16,862 bases of DNA from Christensenella sp. UBA5327 (GCA_002411105.1 DHQX01000026.1:1-16862); one strand, 5' to 3'. Positions 1-7,094 are shown, counted from the stretch's first letter. The notes: a model not told the origin generated them from the sequence alone. Numbers and translations: made by a program.

Positions 1-38
1 GGAAGTTACTCTGTGAATTTACTTGGGGTTTTCGTATT

Positions 39-70
39 GGAAAAACAGGCTCAGCAGGCTGGTTTTTTCC
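39..70. other. A/T-rich inverted repeat, possible terminator of an upstream gene
   Basis: GGAAAAAC at 39-46 can pair with GTTTTTTCC at 62-70, with one bulged T and a 15-nt loop. The right arm supplies a T run, so it could act as a weak Rho-independent terminator for a gene lying left of the window. No coding end is recognisable in bases 1-78. The next gene's -35 box starts at 79. Low confidence because the stem is mostly A-T. Confidence 0.3.
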
Positions 71-78
71 ATCTTTGC

Positions 79-107
79 TTGATACTGTTGTTCCTTTAGA
101 CTATAAT
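79..107 (+). promoter_or_regulatory. Sigma-A promoter for the DUF951/signal peptidase operon
   Basis: TTGATA at 79-84 and TATAAT at 102-107 are separated by exactly 17 nt, one mismatch from the vegetative consensus. Transcription would begin near 113-115, almost on top of the GAGGTGA ribosome binding site (115-121), so the 5' leader is only about 14 nt before the preferred GTG start at 128. Confidence 0.8.
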
Positions 108-127
108 GGCGCGGTGAGGTGACGCTG

Positions 128-367
128 GTGTCAGAAGAAATCCGGTTGCATGACGTGGTGGAGATGCGCAAGAAGCATCCCTGCGGCTCCTTTGTCTGGA
201 CGGTGACGCGCATAGGCGCTGATATCAAGATGAAGTGCAGCGGTTGCGGCCGGGTGGTGATGCTTGACCGGCCGGAGTTTCTGCGCCGCCGCAAGAAGGT
301 GCTGACACCGGGGCCTGTGGCGCCAGAAGTTACCTTAGGGCTTGTAAAGGAGAAGGACCATGACTGA
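128..367 (+). CDS. DUF951 family protein
   Basis: A small conserved Firmicutes protein of 79 residues; its molecular function is not established. The family pattern is visible: a VVEMRKKHPCGS segment, then W.V.RIGADIKMKC and a CSGCG pair, ending in a basic RRRKKVL stretch. The cysteines around CGS and C-x2-C suggest a small zinc-ribbon-like or nucleic-acid-binding fold, but that is inference. I chose GTG at 128 because GAGGTGA lies 7 nt upstream. The frame also opens with GTG at 119, but that codon overlaps the Shine-Dalgarno and has no site of its own. The last 8 bases overlap the start of the first signal peptidase gene, implying translational coupling. Family assignment is firm; the role is unknown. 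Confidence 0.88.
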   Translation: MSEEIRLHDVVEMRKKHPCGSFVWTVTRIGADIKMKCSGCGRVVMLDRPEFLRRRKKVLTPGPVAPEVTLGLVKEKDHD

Positions 368-1079
368 CCACGACAAGGACTTGAAAACCAACCAGGTAAA
401 CAGCGCCCCTGAGGAGATTGAAGCCGGCCTTGAACAGGGAGAATCAGAGGAAGCCAAGGCTGGGGAAATAGACCCCAAAACCGGAAAGAAAAAGAAAGAA
501 AAAAAGAAAAAGACAGTGGGACAGGAGATTTTGAGCTGGGTGGGCACCTTGCTGCTCGCCGTTATCATCGCCATGACCATCCGCGCCCTGCTGTTTGAGC
601 CGATCAAGGTGGATGGAGAGAGCATGATCAACACTCTGCAAAACGGGGAGATCGTGCTGGTGACCAAGCCTGATGTGCTGATGAACAAGCTCAAGCGGGG
701 GGATGTGGTGATCTGCCGCTTCCCTGGCCGCAACAATGTCAGGACCTTCAGGCTGGGCGCGCCTCTGGATGTGAGCATCGTGGGGCATGAGCTGTTTGTG
801 AAGCGCCTGGTGGCGCTGCCCGGTGACAGCGTGGCCATCCTGTCCGGTCAGCTGTATGTGAATGATGCCCTGGTGGAGGAAGACTATGTTGACTTTCCCA
901 GCCGGGCTGACTATCCCAGGCGCACGCTGGGGGAGAATGAATACATGGTCATGGGGGACAACCGCGCCTCCAGCCACGACAGCCGCTCCCGGGATGTGGG
1001 GCCCATCACCAAAGACATGATCGTGGGCCATGCGGCCTATGTGCTCTTCCCGCTCAACCGCATGCGCCCCATCCGCTGA
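360..1079 (+). CDS. lepB: Signal peptidase I, copy 1 (with K/E-rich N-terminal extension)
   Basis: Type I (SipS/LepB) signal peptidase, 239 residues, an inner-membrane serine protease that removes Sec/Tat signal peptides outside the membrane. Residues 1-55 are a charged cytoplasmic extension with a lysine-rich block (KKKKEKKKK). One transmembrane helix follows (about 61-78), then the box with the catalytic serine (GESM, Ser88) and the box with the general-base lysine (FVKRLVALPGD, Lys148). The MGDNRASSHDSR box lies near the C-terminus. Ser and Lys are about 60 residues apart, against about 40 in B. subtilis SipS, because about 20 residues are inserted after ICRFPGR. The ATG overlaps the DUF951 stop by 8 bases and AAGGA lies just upstream. 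A close paralogue follows at 1114. Confidence 0.95.
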   Translation: MTDHDKDLKTNQVNSAPEEIEAGLEQGESEEAKAGEIDPKTGKKKKEKKKKTVGQEILSWVGTLLLAVIIAMTIRALLFEPIKVDGESMINTLQNGEIVLVTKPDVLMNKLKRGDVVICRFPGRNNVRTFRLGAPLDVSIVGHELFVKRLVALPGDSVAILSGQLYVNDALVEEDYVDFPSRADYPRRTLGENEYMVMGDNRASSHDSRSRDVGPITKDMIVGHAAYVLFPLNRMRPIR

Positions 1080-1113
1080 CATAATCAATGCGACACAAGA
1101 AGGGCAGCGCTGG

Positions 1114-1707
1114 ATGACGCAAAAAGAGAAACCGAAAAAGAGCCTGAGCCGCGAGGTATTAAGCTGGCTGAGCCTTTTGGTGATGGCGGTGGTGATTGCG
1201 CTGCCGGTGCGTGCCTATCTATTTGAGCCCATCAAGGTGGATGGGCAGAGCATGTGCAACACCCTCCAGGATGGGGAAGTGGTCATCATGACCAAGCCCG
1301 GTGTGCTGCTGGGGCATCTCAATCGGGGTGATGTGGTGATCTGCCGCTTTCCAGGGCGCAGCAAAAGCACGACCATCAAACTGGGCGCGGTGCTGGACAT
1401 TGAAACGGTGGGCAGCACGCTGTTTGTCAAACGCCTGGTGGCGCTGCCGGGAGACGCGGTGGCGGTTCAGGATGGGCTGTTGTATGTGAATGACGCACTG
1501 GTGGACGAAGACTATGTGGACTACCCCAGCTGGGCGGATTATCCGCGCCAGGTGCTGGGGGAGGATGAATACATGGTGATGGGGGATAACCGCGCCTCCA
1601 GCCACGACAGCCGTGCCCGGGATGTGGGGCCGATCACCCGGGATATGATTGTGGGTCACGCCAGCCTTGTGGTGCTGCCCCTGGACCAGATCAGAGTGAT
1701 TCGCTAA
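1114..1707 (+). CDS. lepB: Signal peptidase I, copy 2 (tandem paralogue)
   Basis: Second type I signal peptidase, 197 residues. From the transmembrane helix onward it aligns with copy 1 without gaps, about two thirds identical by eye, and carries the same insertion between the catalytic boxes. Catalytic Ser46 lies in GQSM and Lys106 in FVKRLVALPGD; the MGDNRASSHDSR box is intact. The long charged N-terminal extension of copy 1 is missing; only MTQKEKPKKSLSRE precedes the membrane helix. ATG at 1114 is preferred over an in-frame ATG at 1030, which lies inside copy 1, because of the family length and the AGAAGGG site 10 nt upstream. The 34-nt gap to copy 1 suggests one operon. Both copies look active, so they probably differ in substrate range or expression rather than one being a relic. 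Confidence 0.94.
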   Translation: MTQKEKPKKSLSREVLSWLSLLVMAVVIALPVRAYLFEPIKVDGQSMCNTLQDGEVVIMTKPGVLLGHLNRGDVVICRFPGRSKSTTIKLGAVLDIETVGSTLFVKRLVALPGDAVAVQDGLLYVNDALVDEDYVDYPSWADYPRQVLGEDEYMVMGDNRASSHDSRARDVGPITRDMIVGHASLVVLPLDQIRVIR

Positions 1708-1787
1708 GTCTCTGGCTTGGCGGATTTTTCGGCGCCTCAGACAGAAGGGGCGCCTCAATTATTTTCTTAGGATACAGGAGGATTTCA

Positions 1788-3206
1788 TTGCGCATGAAGG
1801 TGAGGCAATTACTGGATCGGATGGTGGCAGTCACGGGCCTGGGAGCGGGGCCGGAGCTGAATGCGCTTTATCGCGAGGCCATCCGCATTGCCTGGCCGGC
1901 GGCGCTGGAAGGGCTGCTGGTGAGCATCATCAGCGCAGTTGACATGATGATGGTCGGCGCCATCAGCCCTGCCGCCATCGCTGCTGTGGGGCTGACCTCT
2001 CAACCGCGCATGATCCTGCTGATTCTTTCCCAGGCGCTCAATATCGGCACCACCGCCTTGGTGGCCAGGCGCCGGGGAGCGGGCAACAAAAAAGGCGTTC
2101 GCGCCTGCCTTGACCAGGCGATGTATTTGAGCGCTTTCACCGGCATCCTGATCACCCTGGCGGGGTATTTCCTGGCGGAGCCCTTGATGCGCTTTGCCGG
2201 CGCCAACGACGAGACGCTGCAGCTGGCGGCCAGCTATTTCCGCATTATTTCCTTGGGATTCATCCCTGTGAGCCTGCACCTGTGTGTGTGTGCAGCCTTT
2301 AGAGGGCTGGGGAAAACCAGGGTTACCATGTATACCCATCTGCTGGCAAACCTGGTCAACGTGGCGTTTAACTTCCTGCTGATCGGCGGCCGGCTGGGTT
2401 TCCCCAGACTTGAGGTAAACGGCGCTGCCATTGCCACTGTGCTGGGCAGCATCGCCGGGGGCATCCTGGCGATCTGGTTTGCTGTGGATCATGAGACAGG
2501 CTTCGGCTACCGACTGCGTAAGCCGCGATTTGACCGGGACACGATGTCAGGGCTTTTCAAGGTGGGCGGCTCAGCGGCGATGGAGTCCGGCTTTTTGAGG
2601 ATTGGCTTCCTCATCACCAACAAGATCATTGCGAGCCTGGGAACGCTGGCGCTGGCTGCCTATCACATCGTGAGCCAGGTGAGCGCCCTGTCCTTCACGC
2701 TGGGGGATGGGGTAGCGTCAGCCGGCGTGGCCATGGTGGGGATGAGCCTGGGGGCAGAGGATACCGCCAAAGCGAGGCGCTCTGTCTATGTGGCTAGGCG
2801 GCTGTCGGTGTGGCTGTCCTTTGCGCTGATGGTGGTGATCGCCATCGCGCGGCGTGGGCTCGCGGGCCTGTTCACCGGGGATCCGGCGGTGATCGCGGCG
2901 GCCTCCGTGGGTTTTCTGGTTGTGATGCTGTCCATCATGCCGCAAAACGGGCGGGTGGTCTATGCAGGCTGTCTGAGGGGAGCGGGCGATGTGCGGTATG
3001 TGGCGGCAACATCACTGATCGGCGTGGGCATCCTGAGGCCGCTGCTCACCTGGCTGTTCTGTTTTCCGCTGTCGGATGTGTTTCCCAGCTTTCAGCTGAG
3101 CGCCACTGGCCCCTGGTTTGCCTTTTTGGTGGACGCGGTGCTGCGCAATTACCTCCTGGCCCTCCGGGTCAAGGGTGGCGCCTGGACGCGGGTGAAGCTG
3201 CGGTAG
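1788..3206 (+). CDS. MATE family efflux transporter
   Basis: A 472-residue polytopic membrane protein of the MATE/NorM-DinF superfamily, which exports drugs or metabolites by Na+ or H+ antiport. About 12 hydrophobic helices are visible in two halves. Family-like signatures include EAIRIAWPAALEGLLVS and VDMMMVGAISP in the first half, the AFRGLGKTR cytoplasmic loop, and the CLRGAGDVRY counterpart in the second half. I chose TTG at 1788 because AGGAGG sits 6 nt upstream (1776-1781); ATG at 1794 is the alternative, two codons in. It lies 80 nt after signal peptidase copy 2 with no clear terminator between, so co-transcription is plausible. Substrate cannot be read from sequence. Its C-terminus ends just before the inverted-repeat element at 3211. 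Confidence 0.93.
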   Translation: MRMKVRQLLDRMVAVTGLGAGPELNALYREAIRIAWPAALEGLLVSIISAVDMMMVGAISPAAIAAVGLTSQPRMILLILSQALNIGTTALVARRRGAGNKKGVRACLDQAMYLSAFTGILITLAGYFLAEPLMRFAGANDETLQLAASYFRIISLGFIPVSLHLCVCAAFRGLGKTRVTMYTHLLANLVNVAFNFLLIGGRLGFPRLEVNGAAIATVLGSIAGGILAIWFAVDHETGFGYRLRKPRFDRDTMSGLFKVGGSAAMESGFLRIGFLITNKIIASLGTLALAAYHIVSQVSALSFTLGDGVASAGVAMVGMSLGAEDTAKARRSVYVARRLSVWLSFALMVVIAIARRGLAGLFTGDPAVIAAASVGFLVVMLSIMPQNGRVVYAGCLRGAGDVRYVAATSLIGVGILRPLLTWLFCFPLSDVFPSFQLSATGPWFAFLVDAVLRNYLLALRVKGGAWTRVKLR

Positions 3207-3210
3207 ACTA

Positions 3211-3390
3211 GCTAGCGTGAACACGAGGCAGTGTTTCTGAGATAGTGATTGTATCAACAAAGGACTGGAGATAGGATTATGGCTACTCGTTATGCAAAGA
3301 ACACCTCCTCCATTGTCGCCGCTGTGCAAATCAGGTGCATCGCCCTGTGGACAAATTTACTGGCGTAAACTCGTGTTCACACCATCTAGC
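3211..3390. repeat. Long-range inverted repeat enclosing a small ORF
   Basis: GTGAACACGAG (3217-3227) is perfectly complementary to CTCGTGTTCAC (3370-3380). Further out, GCTAG (3211-3215) matches CTAGC (3386-3390), so the arms make a 16-bp imperfect stem around 142 nt. It begins 4 nt after the MATE stop codon and is followed by a strong terminator. It could be a structured small RNA closed by its ends, a MITE-like element with terminal inverted repeats, or the leader of the enclosed ORF. It matches no RNA family I recognise. Confidence 0.6.
3279..3368 (+). CDS. Candidate 29-codon small protein, unknown
   Basis: ATG at 3279 is preceded by GGAG (3267-3270) at 8-nt spacing. The reading frame runs 29 codons to TAA at 3366. 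The product begins MATRYAKNTSSIVAAV, contains one cysteine, and ends with IALWTNLLA. It is mildly hydrophobic in the second half but has no typical signal peptide or transmembrane helix. It is entirely enclosed by the inverted repeat 3211-3390. It resembles no leader peptide, pheromone or toxin that I know. The good ribosome binding site and position ahead of a terminator are the only support; coding status is uncertain. Confidence 0.35.
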   Translation: MATRYAKNTSSIVAAVQIRCIALWTNLLA

Positions 3391-3399
3391 GCAATAGAG

Positions 3400-3438
3400 A
3401 CATGGGAAACCTTTTCAACAGAGTTTCCCATGTTTTTT
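3400..3438 (+). terminator. Strong Rho-independent terminator
   Basis: ACATGGGAAAC (3400-3410) pairs perfectly over 11 bp with GTTTCCCATGT (3423-3433) around a 12-nt loop, followed by six T residues (3433-3438). The T run is on the + strand only, so it ends transcripts from the MATE side, including the inverted-repeat region. The opposite strand has no U tract after the hairpin, so it may still pause but is less likely to end the convergent ABC operon. Confidence 0.9.
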
Positions 3439-3462
3439 CATCAATTCCGTTTCATTTTTTGA

Positions 3463-3472
3463 TAAGCGCTTA
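3463..3472. promoter_or_regulatory. 10-bp palindrome TAAGCGCTTA, cre/LacI-operator-like
   Basis: TAAGCGCTTA is a perfect palindrome with the AAnCGnTT core typical of LacI/CcpA-family operators. The right half (CGCTTACA) matches the catabolite-response consensus well; the left half fails at the outer TG. It lies between the terminator and the stop codon of the last permease gene, where no promoter is visible, so an operator role is doubtful. Confidence 0.2.
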
Positions 3473-3517
3473 CAAGTGCAAATGCTGAAGCCCGAAGGGA
3501 ATCCCCAAACGTTCTTC

Positions 3518-4543
3518 TTATGTTTCCCTGCGCCGTCGTCCCGGTCCGCGATAGGCGCTGAAATAGTCAAGCACCATGACCAGCAGCAGCACGCCGCCCC
3601 AGATGAGGGAGATGTAGTAGCTGCTGATTTGCGGGAAGCGGTTGATGCCGGTTTCCAGCATACGCAGCAGGAAGATGGCCAGCACCACGCCTGAGATTTT
3701 GCCGCGGCCGCCGGTGGGGCTGACACCGCCCAGAACCACCACCAGGATGCACTGGAGGACATAGACGGAGCCATAGTTGGCGCGTGCGGAGTTGTAGTTG
3801 GCCAGCATGATCAGCCCGCCCAGGGCTGCCGCGATGCCGGAGATCATATAGGTGGTGATGAGAAGCCGGTCGTTTTTCAGCCCGCTGTATCTGGCAGCCT
3901 GGGCATTGGTGCCCAGCATATAAAGCTTGGTGCCAAAGGTGGTGCGGTTGAGGAGGAACCAGACGATAAACGACATGAGGGCGAAGATCACCAGCTGCAC
4001 AGGGATGAGCCCTGCGATTTTGTTGTTGATGGTGAGGGCATATTCCACCGGCAGCTTGCTGACGGCGGCGCCGCCGGTGAGCACGATGGAAACGCCGGTG
4101 AGCAGCTCACTCATCCCCAGGGTGGCCAGGATGGGGGGGATGCGCACCTTGGAGACCAGAATCCCGTTGACAGCGCCCAAAAAGCCGCCCAGGGCAGCGC
4201 CCAGCACAAAAACCAGGGGGATCGCATAGCCTGGCAGCCCGCCCTCAGGCGGGGTCAACGCTTTGAGGAGAAAGGCCATCACGATGGACACGAGGTTGGC
4301 AACCCCAACGGTGGACAGGTCGATGCCGCCGGTGATCATGCACAGCATGACGCCCAGGGACATCAGGCCAAATTCCGGGAACTGGGAGGCCATGGTCTGG
4401 AAGTTGATGGGGGTATAAAACTTGGTGGGCTTGGTGAGCGCCATGAAGGCCATCCAAACCGCCATGACAAGGAGCAGGCGCATCACGTGCTTGTCTACCC
4501 TGCCCAGAAAGCCAGACTTGCCTGGCACTGATTTTGCGGTCAT
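3518..4543 (-). CDS. Sugar ABC transporter permease (RbsC-type), distal gene
   Basis: A 341-residue inner-membrane permease of the BPD_transp_2 (ribose/xylose/AI-2) family with about ten hydrophobic segments. It pairs with the permease at 4540-5571 to form the channel of an ABC importer. The family core is visible: GVMLCMITGGIDLS, then FLGAVNGILVSKVRIPPILATLGM, and the cytoplasmic coupling region AARYSGLKNDRLLITTYMISG, followed by VVVLGGVSPTGGRGKISG near the end. It ends in a basic GPGRRRRET tail. The ATG overlaps the upstream permease stop in an ATGA arrangement, and GGGAGGTG sits 6 nt before it, so the two are translationally coupled. It is the last gene of the operon; no clear terminator for this strand is visible after it. 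Confidence 0.93.
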   Translation of the reverse strand: MTAKSVPGKSGFLGRVDKHVMRLLLVMAVWMAFMALTKPTKFYTPINFQTMASQFPEFGLMSLGVMLCMITGGIDLSTVGVANLVSIVMAFLLKALTPPEGGLPGYAIPLVFVLGAALGGFLGAVNGILVSKVRIPPILATLGMSELLTGVSIVLTGGAAVSKLPVEYALTINNKIAGLIPVQLVIFALMSFIVWFLLNRTTFGTKLYMLGTNAQAARYSGLKNDRLLITTYMISGIAAALGGLIMLANYNSARANYGSVYVLQCILVVVLGGVSPTGGRGKISGVVLAIFLLRMLETGINRFPQISSYYISLIWGGVLLLVMVLDYFSAYRGPGRRRRET

Positions 4544-5571
4544 GATTTCACCTCCCTCAAAAACCTGCGGCTGGCGCCGACGCGGTTTGCTCTGACCACC
4601 TGATAGGCGCTCACCCCGGTACCGATGATGATGAGCGCGCCCACAAACACGCTCTTCCAGATGGTGGGGATGCCGATTAAAATCATGGAGTTTTCCACTA
4701 TCACGATCAGCAGCGTTCCCAGCATGCAGCCGGTGAGGGAGCCGGCACCGCCGGTGATGGCAGTGCCGCCCAGCACTACGCCCGCGATGATGTTCATCTC
4801 CATCCCCAGCATGTTGGTGGGGTGATTTTGCTGCATCATGCAGGTGCGCATGAGGCCGGCGAGGCTGGCGGTCATGCCCACAAAGACATAGAGCATGAAT
4901 TTGGTGCGCCGGGTGTGGAAGCCCGCGCGGTGGGCGCTTGCCTCGTTGCCGCCGATGGCATAGATGCCCCGGCCGAAGAAGGTGAAACGCATGATGAAAA
5001 AGGCCAGGATCAGAACCGCCGCAAAGACCAGAAAGGTGACCGGCATCCGTGAGGAGAGGCCCGAAACCGGGTTTGTGGCGGTGAAAAGAGCGGATGTGCC
5101 AAACTCCTGCATGCCCGGCGGGATGACCGCCAGCTGCACCGAGCCCAGAGCGCCCTGCATGATCCCTTTAAATACGCTGGAAGAGCCCAGGGTGACGATC
5201 ATGGCCGGCAGGCCCAGGAAACCGATAAACACCCCGTTGAACGCACCCAGCAGGGCGCCCAATGCCAGGGAAATCAGGATTGGCAGCCAGATACCGCCGG
5301 TGTACCCGGCGTCCAGCAATACCTTGGTGGTGGTGTAGGCGGTGAGGGAGGCCAGCGCGGGAAAGGACACGTCGATGCCCCCTGACACGATGACCATAAA
5401 AGCCCCCACGGCGAACAGGCCCGGCACCACCATGGCGCTGGCGATGTCCACCAGGTTGTTGGCGGTGAAAAACTGGCCGGAGCGCACCTCAATCAAGAGG
5501 CACAGTGCCAGCACCACCAGGAAGATGTAGGGTTCATTTCTTTTTGTGAGTTTTCTCAAGCTTTTTTGCAT
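4540..5571 (-). CDS. Sugar ABC transporter permease (RbsC-type), proximal gene
   Basis: A 343-residue BPD_transp_2 permease and likely partner of the adjacent permease. Family landmarks: GAFMVIVSGGIDVSFPALASL, then GAFNGVFIGFLGLPAMIVTLGSSS cut by membrane turns, the coupling loop AIGGNEASAHRAGFHTRRTKFMLY in two parts, and GVVLGGTAITGGAGSLTG. Two different permeases, rather than a homodimer, is the arrangement seen in AI-2 (LsrC/LsrD) and rhamnose (RhaP/RhaQ) importers. I chose ATG at 5571 because GAGGT lies 7 nt upstream. An in-frame GTG three codons earlier (5580) overlaps that site. The gap to the ATPase stop is 10 nt, and the 3' end overlaps the next permease by 4 nt. Confidence 0.92.
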   Translation of the reverse strand: MQKSLRKLTKRNEPYIFLVVLALCLLIEVRSGQFFTANNLVDIASAMVVPGLFAVGAFMVIVSGGIDVSFPALASLTAYTTTKVLLDAGYTGGIWLPILISLALGALLGAFNGVFIGFLGLPAMIVTLGSSSVFKGIMQGALGSVQLAVIPPGMQEFGTSALFTATNPVSGLSSRMPVTFLVFAAVLILAFFIMRFTFFGRGIYAIGGNEASAHRAGFHTRRTKFMLYVFVGMTASLAGLMRTCMMQQNHPTNMLGMEMNIIAGVVLGGTAITGGAGSLTGCMLGTLLIVIVENSMILIGIPTIWKSVFVGALIIIGTGVSAYQVVRANRVGASRRFLREVKS

Positions 5572-5581
5572 GGTGCGCACC

Positions 5582-7066
5582 TCACATCATCTGCGACAGG
5601 ATGGCCTGCTCGGTGGCCTCCGCCGCGTCCATTTCCTGCACGATGCGCCCGGCCTTGAGCACGATCACCCGGGAGCAGTTCTGGATCACCTCGGGCAGGT
5701 CATCGGAGATGATGATGATGCCCATCCCCTCCCGGGCCAGGCCCTGAAGGATGGTGTGGATATCGTGCTTGGAGCCGATGTCAACGCCCACCGTGGGGCC
5801 GTTTAAAACCAGCACATCCAAGCCGCAGGCCAGCCACTTGCCCAGCACCACCCGCTGCTGGTTGCCGCCGGAGAGGGTCTGGGCGGCGTTGCGCGGGTTG
5901 GGGGTGGCAATGGCAAACTCCCTGACCAGGCGCTCCACCTCCGCCTCCCGCTTTTTGCGATCAAACACCTTGAAGGGGCCGGCCAGGCGGTCAACCTCCG
6001 AGATGATCAGGTTGTCGGCGATGCTTCGGGGCAAAAACAGCCCCTCAGAGAGCCGGTCCTCCGGCACCAACCCCAGGCCATGGGCGATGGCGTCCTGGGG
6101 GCTTGCGATCCTCACCTTCTCGCCTTTGATGAGAATCTCCCCGCTGTCCGCCTCTCTGATGCCAAAAAGCGCCAGGGCCAGTTCACTCCGCCCCGAGTCC
6201 AGCAGCCCGGTGATGCCCAGGATTTCGCCGCCGTGGAGCTTGAAGCTGATGCTTTCAAAGGCACCGGTAAGCCCCAAATCCCTCACCTCAAGCAGGGGAT
6301 TTTCACTCAGGTTTTCAGCCGCGAACTGATCATCGGTGAACTCGCGCCCGGTCATGTAATAGGTGAACTTGGCCGAGTCCAGATCCCGGGTGTTGCCGGT
6401 GACCACCAGCTCGCCGTTTCTGAAAATGGTGAAACGGTCTGATATCTCAAAAACCTCATTGAGCTTGTGGCTGACAAAGAGAATGGCGATCCCCTGGGCC
6501 TTCAGCTGCATGATCACCTTGAACAGCGCCTGCACCTCCTTGCGGGTGAGGGCGGTGGTGGGCTCGTCCATGATGATGAGGCGGGCGCCTGTCATCAGCG
6601 CCCGGCTGATGGCCACCATCTGCTTTTGCGCAACGCTCAGCGATCCCACCTGGGCGTCCAGGTCCACCTGGAAGTTGATTTTGGACACCGCTTCCTCGGC
6701 GATTTTGCGCATGCGCTGCCAGTTCACCAGCTTGCGCTTGTCAGACAGCTCGCTGTTGAGGGCCAGGTTTTCCATCACAGTGAGGTTGGGGAAAACAGAA
6801 AAATCCTGGTATATCACCTGAATGCCCAGGAGAATGGCGTCAATGGGCGAGATTTTTTCAAGCTTTTTGCCGTCAAACTCGATGTACCCGGCATCCGGCT
6901 GGTAAACGCCGGAGATGATTTTGATCAGCGTTGACTTGCCGCAGCCGTTTTCACCGGCCAGGCAGTGAATCTCTCCTGGGGCGATGTCAAGGCTGACTCC
7001 CTTGAGGGCGTGGACGCCGGCGAAGGACTTGTGGATGTCCACCGCCCGCAGCAAACTGCCAGACAT
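5582..7066 (-). CDS. Sugar ABC transporter ATP-binding protein (RbsA/MglA/LsrA type)
   Basis: A 494-residue cytoplasmic ATPase with two fused nucleotide-binding domains that powers sugar import through the two permeases. Domain 1 is intact: Walker A GENGCGKST (38-46), signature LSVAQKQ (143-149) and Walker B LIIMDEP (163-169). Domain 2 is degenerate, as is usual for the family: the P-loop is GLLDSGRSE (287-295) without lysine, while the signature LSGGNQQR (398-405) is good. Its Walker B reads VLNGPT (420-425), with Asn-Gly where Asp-Glu normally stand, so the second site lacks the catalytic glutamate. GGAGGT lies 5 nt before the ATG. The gene follows a 75-nt gap from the binding-protein gene that holds a 13-bp stem-loop. 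Confidence 0.95.
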   Translation of the reverse strand: MSGSLLRAVDIHKSFAGVHALKGVSLDIAPGEIHCLAGENGCGKSTLIKIISGVYQPDAGYIEFDGKKLEKISPIDAILLGIQVIYQDFSVFPNLTVMENLALNSELSDKRKLVNWQRMRKIAEEAVSKINFQVDLDAQVGSLSVAQKQMVAISRALMTGARLIIMDEPTTALTRKEVQALFKVIMQLKAQGIAILFVSHKLNEVFEISDRFTIFRNGELVVTGNTRDLDSAKFTYYMTGREFTDDQFAAENLSENPLLEVRDLGLTGAFESISFKLHGGEILGITGLLDSGRSELALALFGIREADSGEILIKGEKVRIASPQDAIAHGLGLVPEDRLSEGLFLPRSIADNLIISEVDRLAGPFKVFDRKKREAEVERLVREFAIATPNPRNAAQTLSGGNQQRVVLGKWLACGLDVLVLNGPTVGVDIGSKHDIHTILQGLAREGMGIIIISDDLPEVIQNCSRVIVLKAGRIVQEMDAAEATEQAILSQMM

Positions 7067-7094
7067 ATTAACCTCCGATGTGCTTAAACGGATA

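Noticed and set aside
1..78. C-terminal end of an upstream gene
   Set aside because: Two + frames are open across part of this stretch, but they are too short and show no recognisable ending; the promoter and inverted repeat fit a non-coding region better.
444..1088. - strand frame opposite signal peptidase copy 1
   Set aside because: It is histidine/glutamine-rich shadow sequence antisense to a gene with full catalytic motifs.
1731..1760. Terminator between signal peptidase copy 2 and the MATE gene
   Set aside because: GGCGCC occurs twice (1731 and 1749) and could form a 6-bp stem, but the loop is long, the copies read equally well as a direct repeat (GGCGCCTCA), and the T run is interrupted.
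3211..3390. Retron-type non-coding RNA (a1/a2 inverted repeats around about 140 nt)
   Set aside because: No reverse transcriptase gene is nearby on either strand, and no recognisable msr/msd hairpins are visible.
3211..3390. tmRNA (ssrA)
   Set aside because: There is no tRNA-like 3' end with CCA and no tag frame ending in an ALAA-type sequence.
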